Shown here in pieces: positions 22,768 to 48,353 of a stretch of DNA of 64,000 nt. The stretch is taken from assembly GCA_964019055.1 (NCBI GenBank), contig OZ025207.1, forward strand, positions 11,312,090 through 11,376,089, given 5' to 3'. This DNA is from Anthopleura xanthogrammica (taxonomy: Eukaryota; Cnidaria; Anthozoa; Actiniaria; Actiniidae). A program made the translations under genes and the position numbers. Position 1 is the stretch's first letter; the number at the start of each line of letters is the position of its first letter. The notes beneath the pieces are model-generated. The model ran no database searches. It was not told where the DNA came from and saw only the letters and a program-made list of their open reading frames with translations.

Positions 22768-25700
22768 ATGAAGCCCGTGTTTCTTATTGCTGTGGTAATC
22801 GTTCAGAGCATGAACTATGCCTTCAGTGTTCCAGTGATGGATCTTGAGCCTATCGATTTGGTTGAACGAGGTTAGTTAATCCTCAGTTAGCTATTTTATC
22901 TCTACGAACCTCTTTTTGTATAAATACAGAATGTTTTTTCTTTGTTTTTCACTAAACTTATATCATAGTAATGCGATATTCACAATGCGCTATATGTTAA
23001 GCGAATATGCCTTTTTGGAAAAGTATCAAGGTCGGATCCCGCAGGGATGGATTGGGTAGCTCGCCAACTCCCTTTGGAAAGGGAAAAGTAATAAGAATAA
23101 AGGATAAGGTATAAAGGCTAAAAAGGCGCTATCTGATGCTTTTCTAGGTAAAAGCCACCTCCCTTAAAATCGTTCTAGATCCGCTAATGAGTATACGTAC
23201 ACCTATTTCAAAAACGGTTGTTAGAGTTAAAGTAGATTGTTCATTCCAGAACCGAAAGGAATTATTTGCATGTATATGCACCTCAACAGGAATAATCGAG
23301 GTGTTTCAAATGGCTTGGTCCATTAAAAGCAACGCTGGATATCCCAACATTAACCTCTGTGCACGTACAATAATGATAAGAAACGCCAGTTATTTCATCT
23401 ATTCTTGGACATTCAAATATCTCCCATCGCTTGTTGCCTATTGCCTATTTTCTATTTGATTTTGCTCCGACAACATTGTTTTTGAATTAGGTATATTTGC
23501 GCAACGAATAACATGAAGATATCAGCGCGTGCATCTCAGCCAGTACAAGCTAGTACACTCTCTTTTTGAATTTCCGCAGGCTGTACTGATAAGCGTGATG
23601 ACTGCAACTGGATTACTAATAATCACTACGATGTTTTTAATTACTGCTGGGCACACAGGAACGATGCCTTCATCAAAGACTGTCCAAAATACTGTGGATT
23701 CTGTAAGTAGCCTGATTTCCAGGAACCACGTTTAATAATCTAGTCTAATTACACTAAGTCAATAGCTTTGATGCAAGTTTACTCAGTTAGAATTCAGTTA
23801 GAATTTTCTTGTAAAAATATGCGCATGTGAGCATTTTCCAATGGAACATGCGGAATATGTATATAAAATTATAAATTACTAATAAATTATTATTATTGAA
23901 TTATTATGTAATCGAGACAATTTCTATTTGTTTTCAGGTAGACCTCCTGCCCCATCAGGTAAAGTTGTCATAAAAATACTTCACAACAGTTAATAATGAA
24001 TTGAAATAATGAAACGCCATTTTAGTACCATGTTGTTGCAAACAGGTGCGCATGTTCAACATTGTCAGCAAAACAAAATTATTTGTATCTATTTATTTTC
24101 CTCCCTCCGCAAACCCAACATGCCAAATTCCAATTCGATTTTAGAGTTAGCCATATCCTGACTTTAAACAGCTCAGAGGTTGTTTCGGGGTTTGATCTGT
24201 GAGTTAGCCGTGCCCTGGCTTAGATCAACCCACAGGTTGTTTCGGGTTCTTGATCAAATTTGACGGTTTTTTAGATAATTGCGAGGGATTGCTGTAAATC
24301 TTACGATAGTGTCTAAATAAATACTACCATCACCATCACCATCACCATCACCATCACCATCACCATCACCATCACCATCACCATCACCATCACCATCACC
24401 ATCACCATCACCATCACCATCACCATCACCATCACCATCACCATCACCATCACCATCACCATCACCATCACCATCACCATCACCATCACCATCACCATCA
24501 CCATCACCATCACCATCACCATCACCATCACCATCACCATCACCATCACCATCACCATCACCATCACCATCACCATCACCATCACCATCACCATCATCAT
24601 AACTGCCCTCGGGGTTGTTAAATGTTGTGGTAAACTAACAAAATCTTTTGATCATATTTAGGTCATGATAAAGTTCCCCCACCAAGTAAGTATAAGAAAA
24701 AAATATCTAAATGGGATTTAACAGAATTGGATGCCCAAGATAAAGGTGCTCCAGTTTTCCTCCCTAAATCCAGCAATTTGAAATGACCACTTTTTGCGGA
24801 GGGATCGAGGAAAACGGCTCGTGAAATCCCCTCAGAACACGGCAACGAACTAGCATACAACTCTACTTGCACACAGCTCGGGATTGATGAAATAATCCTG
24901 CGATCTTGATCGAAGCGAACATTCTTACCGCTACAGCACCCAGTCTTGAGTGCAAACATTTCCTAACAAGAAGGTTATTGATTGATAAATCGTCTTATAT
25001 AATAACACCACATATAAATAAACTCTCTAATTGATGCATTAATGAGTGTGTTTTGTGTGCTGACAGCATGTCTAGACACACGTGATGACTGTTCGTGGAT
25101 TGCTGAACATAACAAAGACGTACAAGCTTACTGTGATAGTCACAGGAATGACGCGTTCATCAAACAATGCCAAAGAACATGTGGATACTGTAAGTAGTTT
25201 TTGTGCAATGATTGTCACATGAATCAAATATTAACCACTACTAGTGTATGCATGGTAAATACTATTCTGTAGTTTGTATGGGTTACTCCTATTGTATCTC
25301 TATATTTACATCTACATTTATGAACACGCAAAATAGAGTGACGTAACGCAAGTATAGTACGTGACGTAACGCTAGTATAGGTGACGTAACGCTATTTCTA
25401 ATCAAGTTGCGTGGTTATTTAGCAATTATTCACTGACGTCGAAGTGATCATCGGTGAATATTTAGTATCATTACACAGGTGATTATTCGAAAACATCGAT
25501 TTAATTCTAAAATGGAAATATGTTTTGTATTTTGAAAGAGGCTCGTATCAACAAACGAAGCGCGCGCAATCCTACATCCACCTGTAGGTGATTATAGAAA
25601 ATTAGTATAAATACAAAGGTGATTATACAAAATCGCGCGCTCTGATTGGTTTTCTATCTCGGATTATCAGCCGATAATCACCTTTTCGGACAAAATGGCT

Positions 25701-28643
25701 GTCAGCGTGACCGTCGTGCTTTTAAAAAATAAAATATTTTCACTTTCAATGTTGTTTCCTTCTTTCTTTTTTGAAATAATCACCTTTTTATTTATACCAA
25801 AACAATTATTCACCTCAAGCTCAGTGGTTATCGATGACTCGAAGACTCGCCGCTCGGTAAATATTCATCGATAATCACTTCGCCTTCGGCGAATAACTGC
25901 TAATTATAACCCAACGATGAATTTTCGCGCGCTGTCATTGGTTCAAATGGGTCACGTGCAGGACGGGTATCAGGCGATATCCCCCGTCCGAAGTGATATT
26001 CGTCCAGTAGAAGTCAAAAACGTTAAAAAAAAAAAGAAGGTTTTTACGAACAAGTGAGAGTAAAATTTAAAGACGGGTTGAGAAAACTACGTCAGGAAAC
26101 ACGAAAAAATCTACAAAATATGCTGTAAATGTCTTCAATGGTAAGCATCCATGTTGCTTCGTGAATGAAGTTTTTGGTTTCTTTTCGAAATTGTTTTTAT
26201 AAACTACTAAAAACCAACAAACAATTCGACAACTAACGTTAACCAATAGAATAGAATAGAATGTCAAACAGCTTTCATTTACCAAAAGAATTGTTTTTAT
26301 ATCCAGCTTGGAGACGAGAGATAATTATTTTTTGAAAACTCTAGAGATGACGAGTCAATACAGTTTGCCGAATCCATTCCAGTGAAGTCGTTGGGTTACA
26401 AAATAGATAAACCCCTTCTGGCTCACTGGAATATCGGCTGATAATGTCCTTGGATGAGAAATGGTCCTCAAAATATCACATTTGCCCTCTCGGCAAATTG
26501 TTCTTTTATCGGACCATTCCTCATCCTCGGACATTATCAGCCGATATCCCAGCCGCCAGAAAGGGTTTATTTACTAAATATTCCCAAGTTCTTGACAAAT
26601 CAGCGTGCGTGCGCGATTTTCTATAACCACCTGGGAGAGAAATATTTCTACACCAGGTTAATGATACCAAAGTTCTTTAAATAATAATATTTATAATAAT
26701 CATAATTTTTTGTTTAACTTTTTTGCAGGTAAACCTCCTAGGCCGTCAGAACCTTTCGGTGGTAAACAGTGATATCAACTATTAACTAATAAGTATTTTA
26801 AACGAGGAATGACTCAATCTATCAATAGCAATGTTCATACGTTATCGTATCGCTTTCTATAGCCAGTGTAATGATGTTCAATTCTACTGAACCTTTTTTT
26901 CTCAAAGAAATTTGTATTAAAATATATAATTCTTCTTTTATCGGTTCTGGTTCCGGAATGCATGTTCGCCGAGAAACAAAAAACTCAGGGCAATTGAGTC
27001 TAGTTTCATTTTATCATGTTTAAATTATCTTTTATTGTATCATTAGTCGATCGGAAAACATTAGCATTTAAGTTGAAAAGAGGTTCCTGCGCATCTTGAT
27101 GAGCAATGTGATTCTCATTCGTGATATCGTGATAACCAAATGGGTTAATACGTCACCCTCTTTAAATAAAGTTTATTGTATTGTATTGTATTGTATTGTA
27201 TTCAAGACATATTTAATGTCAAGTGATATGATCCTCATCTTATATTGACAGAATGTCAGTACTCTCTTACTGCGCACGATGCGCATATCATAATATTAGC
27301 TGATTGATTCAAGGCATAATTAAAATCTATCGATGTGATTCTCATCTTATATTGATAGAATGTCAGTACTCTCTTACTGCGCACGATGCGCATATCATAA
27401 TATCAGCTAATTCAAGGCATAATTAAGATCTAACGATGTGATTGTTATCCTATATCGACAGAATGTGTAGACAGACATGATGTCTGTCCATGGATTACTG
27501 AACATAACCATGACGTAGCAGCCTACTGTCTCAGGTACAGTAGTTACGGGTTCATCCAACAATGTCCAAGATCATGTGGAAGGTGTAAGTAGTTTTGCGG
27601 CACTGTGCGCCAGAAAATTTATGCAAAGCGTACTATCCATGGTTAAAAATAATTACTTAACTATAACAATATATATATATATTATTGTTTTTAGGTAAAC
27701 CTCCAGCACCACCAAGAGGTAAGTAAATTTAAACGGTGACTGAAAAACAGATAAGAACAAGAGTTTGGCTACTATAACTCAAATGTTTCGAAGAAACTCT
27801 TATGTGGGAACCCTGTGCCAAAGATTCGAGGGTGGCTTAAGAAAAAATCGATCGGCCAAATGTCGGTTGAAGTGCAATCAGAATATACCTTTAATCTTCC
27901 ATTAACGTTCGATGAAAAAAGCGTAGTGTAAAGAAAAACCCTATTTTATTCAAACTAATTCAAGAGGCGCCTTCACATTGCTTTTACTTTTACCCCGTTT
28001 AGCTGCACCACTGCTGTACTTTGCAGTGATGATTAGCGATAACAAGGTTTTTTTTATAATAAAAACAACCAGACCGATAATATTTTCTATTTGCAGTATG
28101 CGAAGATACTCGTAGCGACTGTGATACGATAAATCATATCGGGGAGCCGAAAGCGTCGTACTGCGCCAGAAACAGAAACGATGCAGCTGTCAGGGAGTGC
28201 GCTAAGACTTGTGGATTCTGTAAGTAGGTCTTAACTGTCTAAATTTCATCATTTATGTGCAGTGTCTTCGACGCTAATATTCACTCATACAAATAAATTT
28301 TCTTTTGAGAATTGGCAATAATGTTTTAAAGATATTTTTATCTAGGAATTTTCTAAAATAAATCCTGGTTCACATATAAAGTAAGGATAATGCTGCGTAC
28401 ATCACATGCGCTTGTTAAGGGAATACATGAATTTAGTTTCGCGCAACAGTAAAGAGCTAGAACTCGATTCTACATTTGCAACGTTGTACGCAAGGCTGCA
28501 CAGTTGGGCACATTGTGGTTGTGCGCATTGTAGTCGTGCGCATTGTGGTTGTGCGCAACCAACAGTGGCATTCTGTGGGCCTCAAGTATTTAATAAATGT
28601 TTCATGTCTTAACTAATCGAAATTCTATTCTTTCACAGGTTGA
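22768..28643 (+). CDS. Gene D: secreted protein with 4 ShKT domains (about 233 aa)
   Basis: Exons: signal 22768-22870; ShKT 23580-23702; linker 23938-23958; linker 24662-24685; ShKT 25067-25189; linker 26729-26761 (donor could be 3 nt earlier); ShKT 27462-27584; linker 27695-27718; ShKT 28097-28219; terminal 28639-28643. Total 702 nt, in frame. Two linkers are adjacent because a deletion ending in the (CCATCA)n array removed the ShKT-linker-ShKT block present in gene A at 476-1253. Since every exon is phase 1, the frame survives and the junction codon becomes GGT (Gly). The domain at 27462 is highly divergent (CVDRHDVCPW, ending SCGRC). The last domain is identical to those of A, B and C. Function unknown; likely secreted. 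Confidence 0.82.
24326..24600. repeat. Hexanucleotide array (CCATCA)n in gene D intron
   Basis: About 45 units, homologous to 1399-1680 in gene A. The left flank is the deletion breakpoint described for gene D. Confidence 0.95.
25339..25391 (+). promoter_or_regulatory. Triplet of CRE-like sites in gene D intron
   Basis: TGACGTAACG at 25339, 25362 and 25382, identical in number and spacing to gene C. Confidence 0.35.
25606..25796. mobile_element. MITE-like element in gene D intron
   Basis: The left end TATAAATACAAAGGTGATTA and right end TAATCACCTTTTTATTTATA are inverted with one mismatch. It is non-coding and part of about 1 kb present in D but absent from the matching C intron. Confidence 0.6.
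26407..26570. repeat. 60-bp imperfect inverted repeat in gene D intron
   Basis: Left arm 26407-26466 (starting ATAAACCCCTTCTGGC) and right arm 26511-26570 (ending CGCCAGAAAGGGTTTAT) enclose a 44-bp loop. Gene C lacks it. Confidence 0.75.
27128..27204 (+). mobile_element. Short retroelement tail, (TTGTA)n
   Basis: An insertion relative to gene C ends in TAAATAAAGTTTATTGTATT and about five TTGTA units, as in the 3' tails of 5'-truncated non-LTR elements. No coding sequence; family not identified. Confidence 0.4.
27205..27466 (+). repeat. About 103-bp tandem repeat ending at the ShKT acceptor, gene D
   Basis: AATGTCAGTACTCTC recurs (GT at 27255 and 27362), and the true exon follows at 27465. 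Same unit as in C and E. Confidence 0.8.
28507..28556. repeat. 15-bp minisatellite, gene D last intron (about 3 units)
   Basis: Shortest of the four homologous arrays, including one TAGTCG variant unit. Confidence 0.85.
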
Positions 28644-28741
28644 AACGCAAGATCCTGGCTACCAGACGTTCAGCTTTAACTTAGTTTTGTTAAACCGCTT
28701 GCTTGTTGCTTCATAATACAATATATATACTTATAAATTTC

Positions 28742-28747
28742 AATAAA
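28742..28747 (+). terminator. Gene D polyadenylation signal
   Basis: AATAAA about 100 nt after the stop, at the position conserved in A-C. The upstream copy is AATACA. Confidence 0.65.
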
Positions 28748-28759
28748 GTTAGCCACACC

Positions 28760-31450
28760 AAAAACCTAAAAAGCTGAGAATCATGGGAAACATTTCATAT
28801 CCAAGTATGAAAATAAAACTTTTTTTATACAAAATGAAGCTTGAGGATGCTCACAGGAGGTGAAACTTAACTAGTAAAAGATCTCATATCTTTAATCCTT
28901 GCCGGTCTCAGCTTTGTAGCTTTTCAAGCGACTAACTTTATTGAAATAAGTATATAATCTAGAATAAGGTTCTGTTAAACGCGAAAATCTCCTAGGTCAA
29001 TTTGTCTCGTGAAAAAATAAAAATGTACACGGTTCAGAAAGCTAGATATGGCTTCAATACATTCAATAAGTGGATGTGTTTAGTTATAGCACAGTACTAA
29101 TTGTAAATTGACACTCGCAACATTATGATCATTTCCCAGGAACCGCTATATAGAGGTCATTTACGTGAAGGAAGGATGACTCTACTTAGTGCTAGGGCTA
29201 AATCTTTTCTCTCTTGCGTTCTCATGGAAAAAGAAACCAAACTATGCCTTGTCACTTGCTTTAACGTAATCGTACCTTTATGTTAAATACCAATAATTAC
29301 GCATGTTTACATCATTCTAAATATCTACGAAAATGAAAAAGGTGAAGCAAGCTTTATTAAGTATCATAATAAAATGAAATCAGTAATCAAATCGTGTATG
29401 AGTATTCAGTGTCTCGAGATAGTGCCTTAGGGTATATATATTCACGATGTTTCGGTCAATTACTCAGTGTTCTAGGTCTCATCAGCGGCGAGAATGGTTG
29501 GCTAGTCGTGCGTTAATACTCATTCCCTTGGTAAACACACTCGTCATCTTTTCTTTTGATGCTTTAAGGTTAAGGAATAACTCGTTTGTATTAGCAATTG
29601 CAGATTTGGTCAGCAGTTTGCTCCGTTTCGCACTGTATTAATCCGTTAGCCTCGCTAAGATATGACTTATAATAAAACAGAATATTAGACTTCAGCAGGC
29701 TCTCCTGTAATAATGTAATAACAGCTATTGGAGTAAAACATTGGTATTAATCATAAAGTAAGAACATTATTAGACGTAGACATGCTTGAAGAACAATGTT
29801 GTAGAGAAATCTATTTTGCAATGCTTAATACATGGTTTTAAATATGATTTTCCTGTGTTCGGTATACCTTGATGAAAGAATACTAGTTCAGTCAGACACA
29901 AATTCATGTGTTTTCCCATGTTGAATGAAACAATATCATCGATATTTAATGTTATGTGGCGTGGGGACTATATGCTGCCAAGTGGAAGGATGGGCGGGGC
30001 TGGAGAGGGATGAGAGAGACTTGCAAAGGTGCGTGGGATCGATACTCGGGATGATCAGGGTTGAAAGGCCTCTGCATATTGGTACACAACCCACACCTTC
30101 CGTCCTGAGGCAATTACTTGTAAAATATAATAATGATCATAAAAACAAGTCTCCTCGTCCGACAGTTTGTGATAGGTGTCTTTCCTTAAAAGAGTCACAA
30201 ATGTGATGAATTTTGTGGTAATCATAATAAACCGAAAAAAATTCCAGTGAATAAACCTTACGCATTAGCAAAGTAATGTAGGACAGAAGTCCAAATTGAT
30301 ACTGCAAATACCACCGCAAATACAATTCAATAACTTTAATGTAGGGAGGATGCAGTAAGTAGAATCCTCAATCTCTCATTTTACCGACTTTAGAATCTTT
30401 CAGGGAAAGCTTATCGGGGAGTATCTGCTGGTATGTGTGTTGAGCGCAAACTTCTTTCTTTTCCATTTGGATGTAAAATGCCTTAACTCTGTCAGTTGGT
30501 TAAAAATCCTACTGCAAAAACTAAAGTAAAAAACTAAAAAAACTAAAAAATTAAAACTGAGTATCTAAAGTAATATTGTTTCATTCTTCTATCAAGAACA
30601 GCTAGAAGCAGATCGATTCTTTTTGTTAATTGTATGAAATAACTACTAAAAACACATGTTTTCAATAATAAAAAAATTAACGAAAAATTATCGGGCCGGC
30701 TATTTTTGTTGATAAGTTCCATGTGCGCTCGCACGGCACTTTATTGATATTGGTTGCTCAAAATATCCGGCTTCATGTGATTAATGCTATCTCCAAGCCA
30801 AGAGTCTCTTAGACAAAGTGATAGCACAAACAAAATTTAGTCAGAGCGCCAAAATTAATGTTGATAAAAAAGATGAAATAATTTTGTAGCGCGCGTATTG
30901 CACCTCGTGCAAGAAATCTCCCTAAATTCATGTTCGTGATTGTATTTATGATTTTTCATGTCTCTACTTACCATTTGTGTTCCGTCTCTTGGTGCAGTTG
31001 TTCAAACGTCAAAAGTTGTTCAAAGTTGTTCATTTCCTGTGTCAAACATTTGTTGAAATACGGCGCGCGCCACCAGTTACTGTTCATAAATACTGAGTCT
31101 ACAAGAGAAACAAAAAACATATACATACATTAAATATACGCGGTCATAAACACTTAAGCACGTCGAATTGCAAACCACAAAGTATAATGGCCGGAAATAA
31201 AAATCCAATACACGAGGCTTGCAAATAATGCATCTTTTCCCGCTGCATAAAAATTATAAATATCCTTAATCTTACTCATGTGATAGGAAGAAATCACCTC
31301 TAGTACTAGTACGTTTTTTAAAAACAATGACTGCAAGAACTCACTGTATAATGCGTCAAACTAAAAGAGCTAGTTATTTATTAACTCTTATGGGAACAGA
31401 ATCGTATTCAACTTATTATTCTTGTAGTGTATTTTAGAGTTAACTACGGA
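28760..31450. other. Gene D-E intergenic region, end of the duplication block
   Basis: Sequence matches the A-C 3' flanks up to about 29565, where similarity stops abruptly (after CACTCGTCATCTT). From there to about 30750 I see no gene or clear repeat. From 30755 there is diverged similarity to the upstream regions of B-D, including the antisense exon. Confidence 0.7.
30972..31098 (-). ncRNA. Candidate antisense exon upstream of gene E (diverged)
   Basis: On the minus strand TTTGTTTCTCTTGTAG is followed by 127 nt and the donor ATG|GTAAGTAG. The body has diverged from the 90-nt copies before B-D and is longer, yet both splice sites are kept. It contains an internal ATG with an open frame to the donor, but the phase differs from B-D, so coding is doubtful. 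Confidence 0.4.
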
Positions 31451-31599
31451 ACTATGGCACATGAGCATAAAAATTGTTGCTCACAGAAGCGATAAGTCTT
31501 GCTCTTAAATACAGGCACGTGGAAGATTGACTGCATCAGTTGTTATTACTCTGTCCTTGGCTTGGTTGGTGCTAACGGGTCTTCAGAAGTCGTTCAAAA
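31450..31599 (+). promoter_or_regulatory. Gene E promoter and 5' UTR
   Basis: CTCTTAAATACAGG places a TATA-like TTAAATA at 31505-31511, 95 nt before the ATG. CTATGGCACATG upstream matches CTATGGCACGTG of B-D, so two promoter elements persist where the rest has drifted. Confidence 0.55.
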
Positions 31600-45080
<13,481 letters not shown>

Positions 45081-45248
45081 ACAAAGGAGAGCACGTTTCT
45101 TAGGTTAAGTCGTTTGGTTTCTCAATCATGAGGTTCATAATTTCTAACTATTTTTAAAGTGAGATTCAAGCTAAACAAGAGATAAATAAGTGATCTGATG
45201 TTTTTATTCCGGCTCTTTTATCTTAATACTGATAATATTTCTCACTGA

Positions 45249-45386
45249 ATAGACCCCTTGCACGTGACGTCAGAGCAGCTCAATTTGGAGGGCAAAACAA
45301 AAGGTTCCAATTCTGATGAGAATAAGATTCTTTTGTTTTGCCCTCCAAATTGAGCTGCTCTGACGTCACGTACAAGGGGTCTATTA
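45249..45386. mobile_element. Foldback element, family 1 copy 2
   Basis: Near-perfect arms from ATAGACCCCTTGCACGTGAC at the left and its inverse at the right (GTACAAGGGGTCTAT), with CAGCTCAATTTGGAGGGCAA inside. Total about 138 bp with a short loop, flanked by TA-rich sequence. Confidence 0.8.
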
Positions 45387-45802
45387 TGATGTTAGTGGTT
45401 TTAACTATTTTTTTACTTTTTTATTTTTTGGTGATAGATTTAAGCTAAATAAGTGATAAAATAATCTGATGCTTAATCGTATTTCAGCTCTATTATCTTA
45501 TTTAATACTGATAATTGTTTTTGGGGAAATTACTCCCTAGGTTTTAGTTAGCGAGGATAACCTGAGTGGTTCTTAGAAATAATAAAACGAATAAATGACA
45601 CAAATAACTCTAACTGACACCGTTGATTGTATTGAGTGGTGATGACGCTTCATTTGAACACCGTGATTGGTCTATTGTCGAAATGAGCATTGTAACGTCA
45701 TAGATGCCATGTTGGATGAATTCAACAAACGATTTGTCAAGGGTTGTATCATCTAACATGGCTGCTATGTCATTTATTTCATCCTCTCGACAATGGTTGG
45801 CC

Positions 45803-45941
45803 AATAGACTCCTTGCAGCACGTCAGAATGCAGCTCAATTTGGAGGGCAGAACAATAGGTTTCAATTCTCAGAAGATAAAAATTATTTTGTTTTGCCCTC
45901 CAAGTTGAGCTGCATTCCGACTTGCTGCAAGGGGTCTATTG
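45803..45941. mobile_element. Foldback element, family 1 copy 3
   Basis: Ends AATAGACTCCTTGCAGCACG and TTGCTGCAAGGGGTCTATT, arms sharing the AATTTGGAGGGC motif. It lies 420 bp from copy 2. Confidence 0.8.
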
Positions 45942-48209
45942 ATTTCTCCTTTTACCCAAGTACCGGAATTATCACAGAAGTTGAATCACTACGAGGTGCG
46001 TCACGTATTTGTATCAGGCGTTCTTGCACCATTTTTGTTATCTTAGTTGCGCATTTGTTGCTGTGATGTAGTGAGTTAGAAAACAAGTAAACTTCACAAC
46101 ACAATAACTCAATATTTCTTACCTCTACTTTGCTTGTCCATGACGACATTATACCTTCAACACTGAGTCCTTTTTCTCCTTTAATTACATGCATCGCTGA
46201 AAACTATAACCACAGATTATAACATAAGTGCATTATGAAATGAGCACAAGTCATTTTACCATTGCGCAATAAAAGAGTAAGGAAGCCATGTGTCTGAGAA
46301 AGTGATACCTTGCGTTTCCGTGCCAGATCTCAGGGCCTGAGGCAGATATACTTGTGCGCACGTACGTTTTACATCAAATAAGTGTATACCGATGCGGGGG
46401 AGGGGGTAACAAGGCGTGAGCTGATTCTGCTGCAAAATATGACTGTTGACAGAATATAAAGCATTTCTTGCAAATTTCTTAACACAGCAGCTGCATGAAG
46501 ATTAACGCAGTTTCGTGATCTCCAGCATTTTTACTAATGACAATCATGCGCAATGACTTTTTGAATGACATCGGGTCACGTTAAAATGCACCCAGATATA
46601 TGACCAGTGTGTACATTGGTTCGTGTAGGAGAGTCGCGCAGCCTGAGAAGGCACGCAGCAAAGAAACGAAAGTACGTAATTTACACACGTAAACCAACGT
46701 TTAGTCTAGGCCCTGACCCTGTACAGCTCTTTGGTGTAGGTTTTCTTATACATGTTGCATGGTGCATACCAAGCCCGAAATGCATTATTAGTGATGTGGT
46801 TAAGGAAATCAGCGAAAGGTTAATTGTGGACTTCCTGTTTCTTCACTACCACAGGAAGCCCGCGAGCTTACATTTATATATAGGTCCAAGAGGCAAGAAG
46901 AAGCAGTACAAAGTGGAAAAAAGTACATTATTTTACAAAAATATATTAAGTTTAGCACTGCTGTTGATCTATGTTTTCACTCAGGATTACTCAGGAACTC
47001 AAATTCTGGCATAGAACCAGATGGTTTAGACACCTGAATAATTTATAATTTTTTCTATCACAAATAGATAAATAATTGGTGAATAGGCAAACGGTACAGA
47101 GTGCAAATTAATGTAAATCAACTAATTTGAGCACTCAGTATGAGCAAGAGTTAAATAACCTTTAAAATGCTTTTAAACCGCACGAACTTTTGCGAAGCAT
47201 TGATGATATACCTGATTTACGAAGTTGAGGATTTGGGACTTAAATTTCGCGTTTTCCTTCGAAATTTCGAATGTATAAAGACATATAAGCATACCTTTTT
47301 ACTTGTGAATCAAGACAACTTCAATTTTCTCCTCCAAAAGTTAAGAAAAAAGCCATAATATTTTTGTTTATTTGGCTGTATGTCAAAGTCGTTGACCGAA
47401 CAACAGCAAGTTCGTGCTAAATTTTTAATCTCCCGCCCAAAACGTTTTACCCAATCAGAATGCGCTATTTTAATCAAGTCCCGTGCGTTTCCATAACGAC
47501 CAGCCGAAATTTTTTTTCTCTCTTTTGGGTCGTAAAGAAACCATTTTTATTCAAGCAAAACGCAAAACTTTGATGAAAAACGACAATTTTAAGGCATGAA
47601 TATGCTTTAGAAAAGGAAAACTATATCATAATATCATTATTCTGAATATATTTATGTAGATTGAAAAATATAATGTACTATGAATAAATTATCTAAGGAA
47701 GCCAGTTTAGTGCTTTTCATAAAGATCTAAATCTAAATATAGCATTTCGAATGTTTAATAAATAAAATTGAGTCAAAATAAAATAATCTTATTCAGCGAA
47801 CCACTTTCTTCGTGTGCAATGCCAACAATGGAAGGACAAAATCACTTTTTTTTCAATATCATGTGATTTTGCTAGTAAAGCTTCAAAAGAGCATAAATTG
47901 ATATTTCTTATGGTCAAACTATGATTATTATCAATAATAAGTCATTTTAAAAAGGGGTTCCAATGGATCTGTAATGGGCTCCTGATCCGGTGATGCTAAT
48001 ACAATCAAGCTGATAATGAAGTTTGTTCATATACATTTGATCGTTCCAAGAATATTGTTAATTGTTTCGGATTTTCTTCTTGTTGAATAATTAAACAAGA
48101 AGGCAAAGTTAAAGAATAAACAAAAAAATAAAATAAAAAAATAAAAAAATAGATAAATAAATAAAACAACAAGAAGCTAGTACCCAGTCCTTTGGTGATT
48201 ATAGTAAAG

Positions 48210-48353
48210 ACATTACGTCATGCAGAACGCTACGCATGCGTGGTTGTGTGTTTCAACATGGCGGACTGGTTCTTGTTGTGAAATCGTGTTTGAAAGAATT
48301 AAGAATGAGGGGTATTCAACAAACTTAACTCATCTTGCTACGATAGCCTTGAT
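48210..48353 (+). promoter_or_regulatory. USP10 promoter and 5' UTR with two short upstream ORFs
   Basis: TTACGTCAT (48213-48221, CRE/ATF-like), ACGCATGCGTG (48232-48242, NRF1-like) and AACATGGCGG (48255-48264, YY1-like) cluster as in housekeeping promoters. Two upstream ORFs of seven codons each (48258-48281 and 48305-48328) would lie in the leader if transcription starts before the YY1-like site. No TATA box is seen. Confidence 0.5.

Larger units (their letters stand above)
45081..48209. other. Gene E 3' end and intergenic region to USP10
   Basis: AATAAA at 45581-45586 is the first clear polyadenylation signal after gene E, giving a 3' UTR near 500 nt that would include a foldback element. 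Two foldback copies are present. The 135-codon frame at 46607-47014 has no recognised domain or splice context, and I see no supported gene. Confidence 0.6.

Noticed and set aside
46607..47014. 135-codon open frame between gene E and USP10
   Set aside because: No domain, splice sites or promoter recognised; length is within chance for this region.
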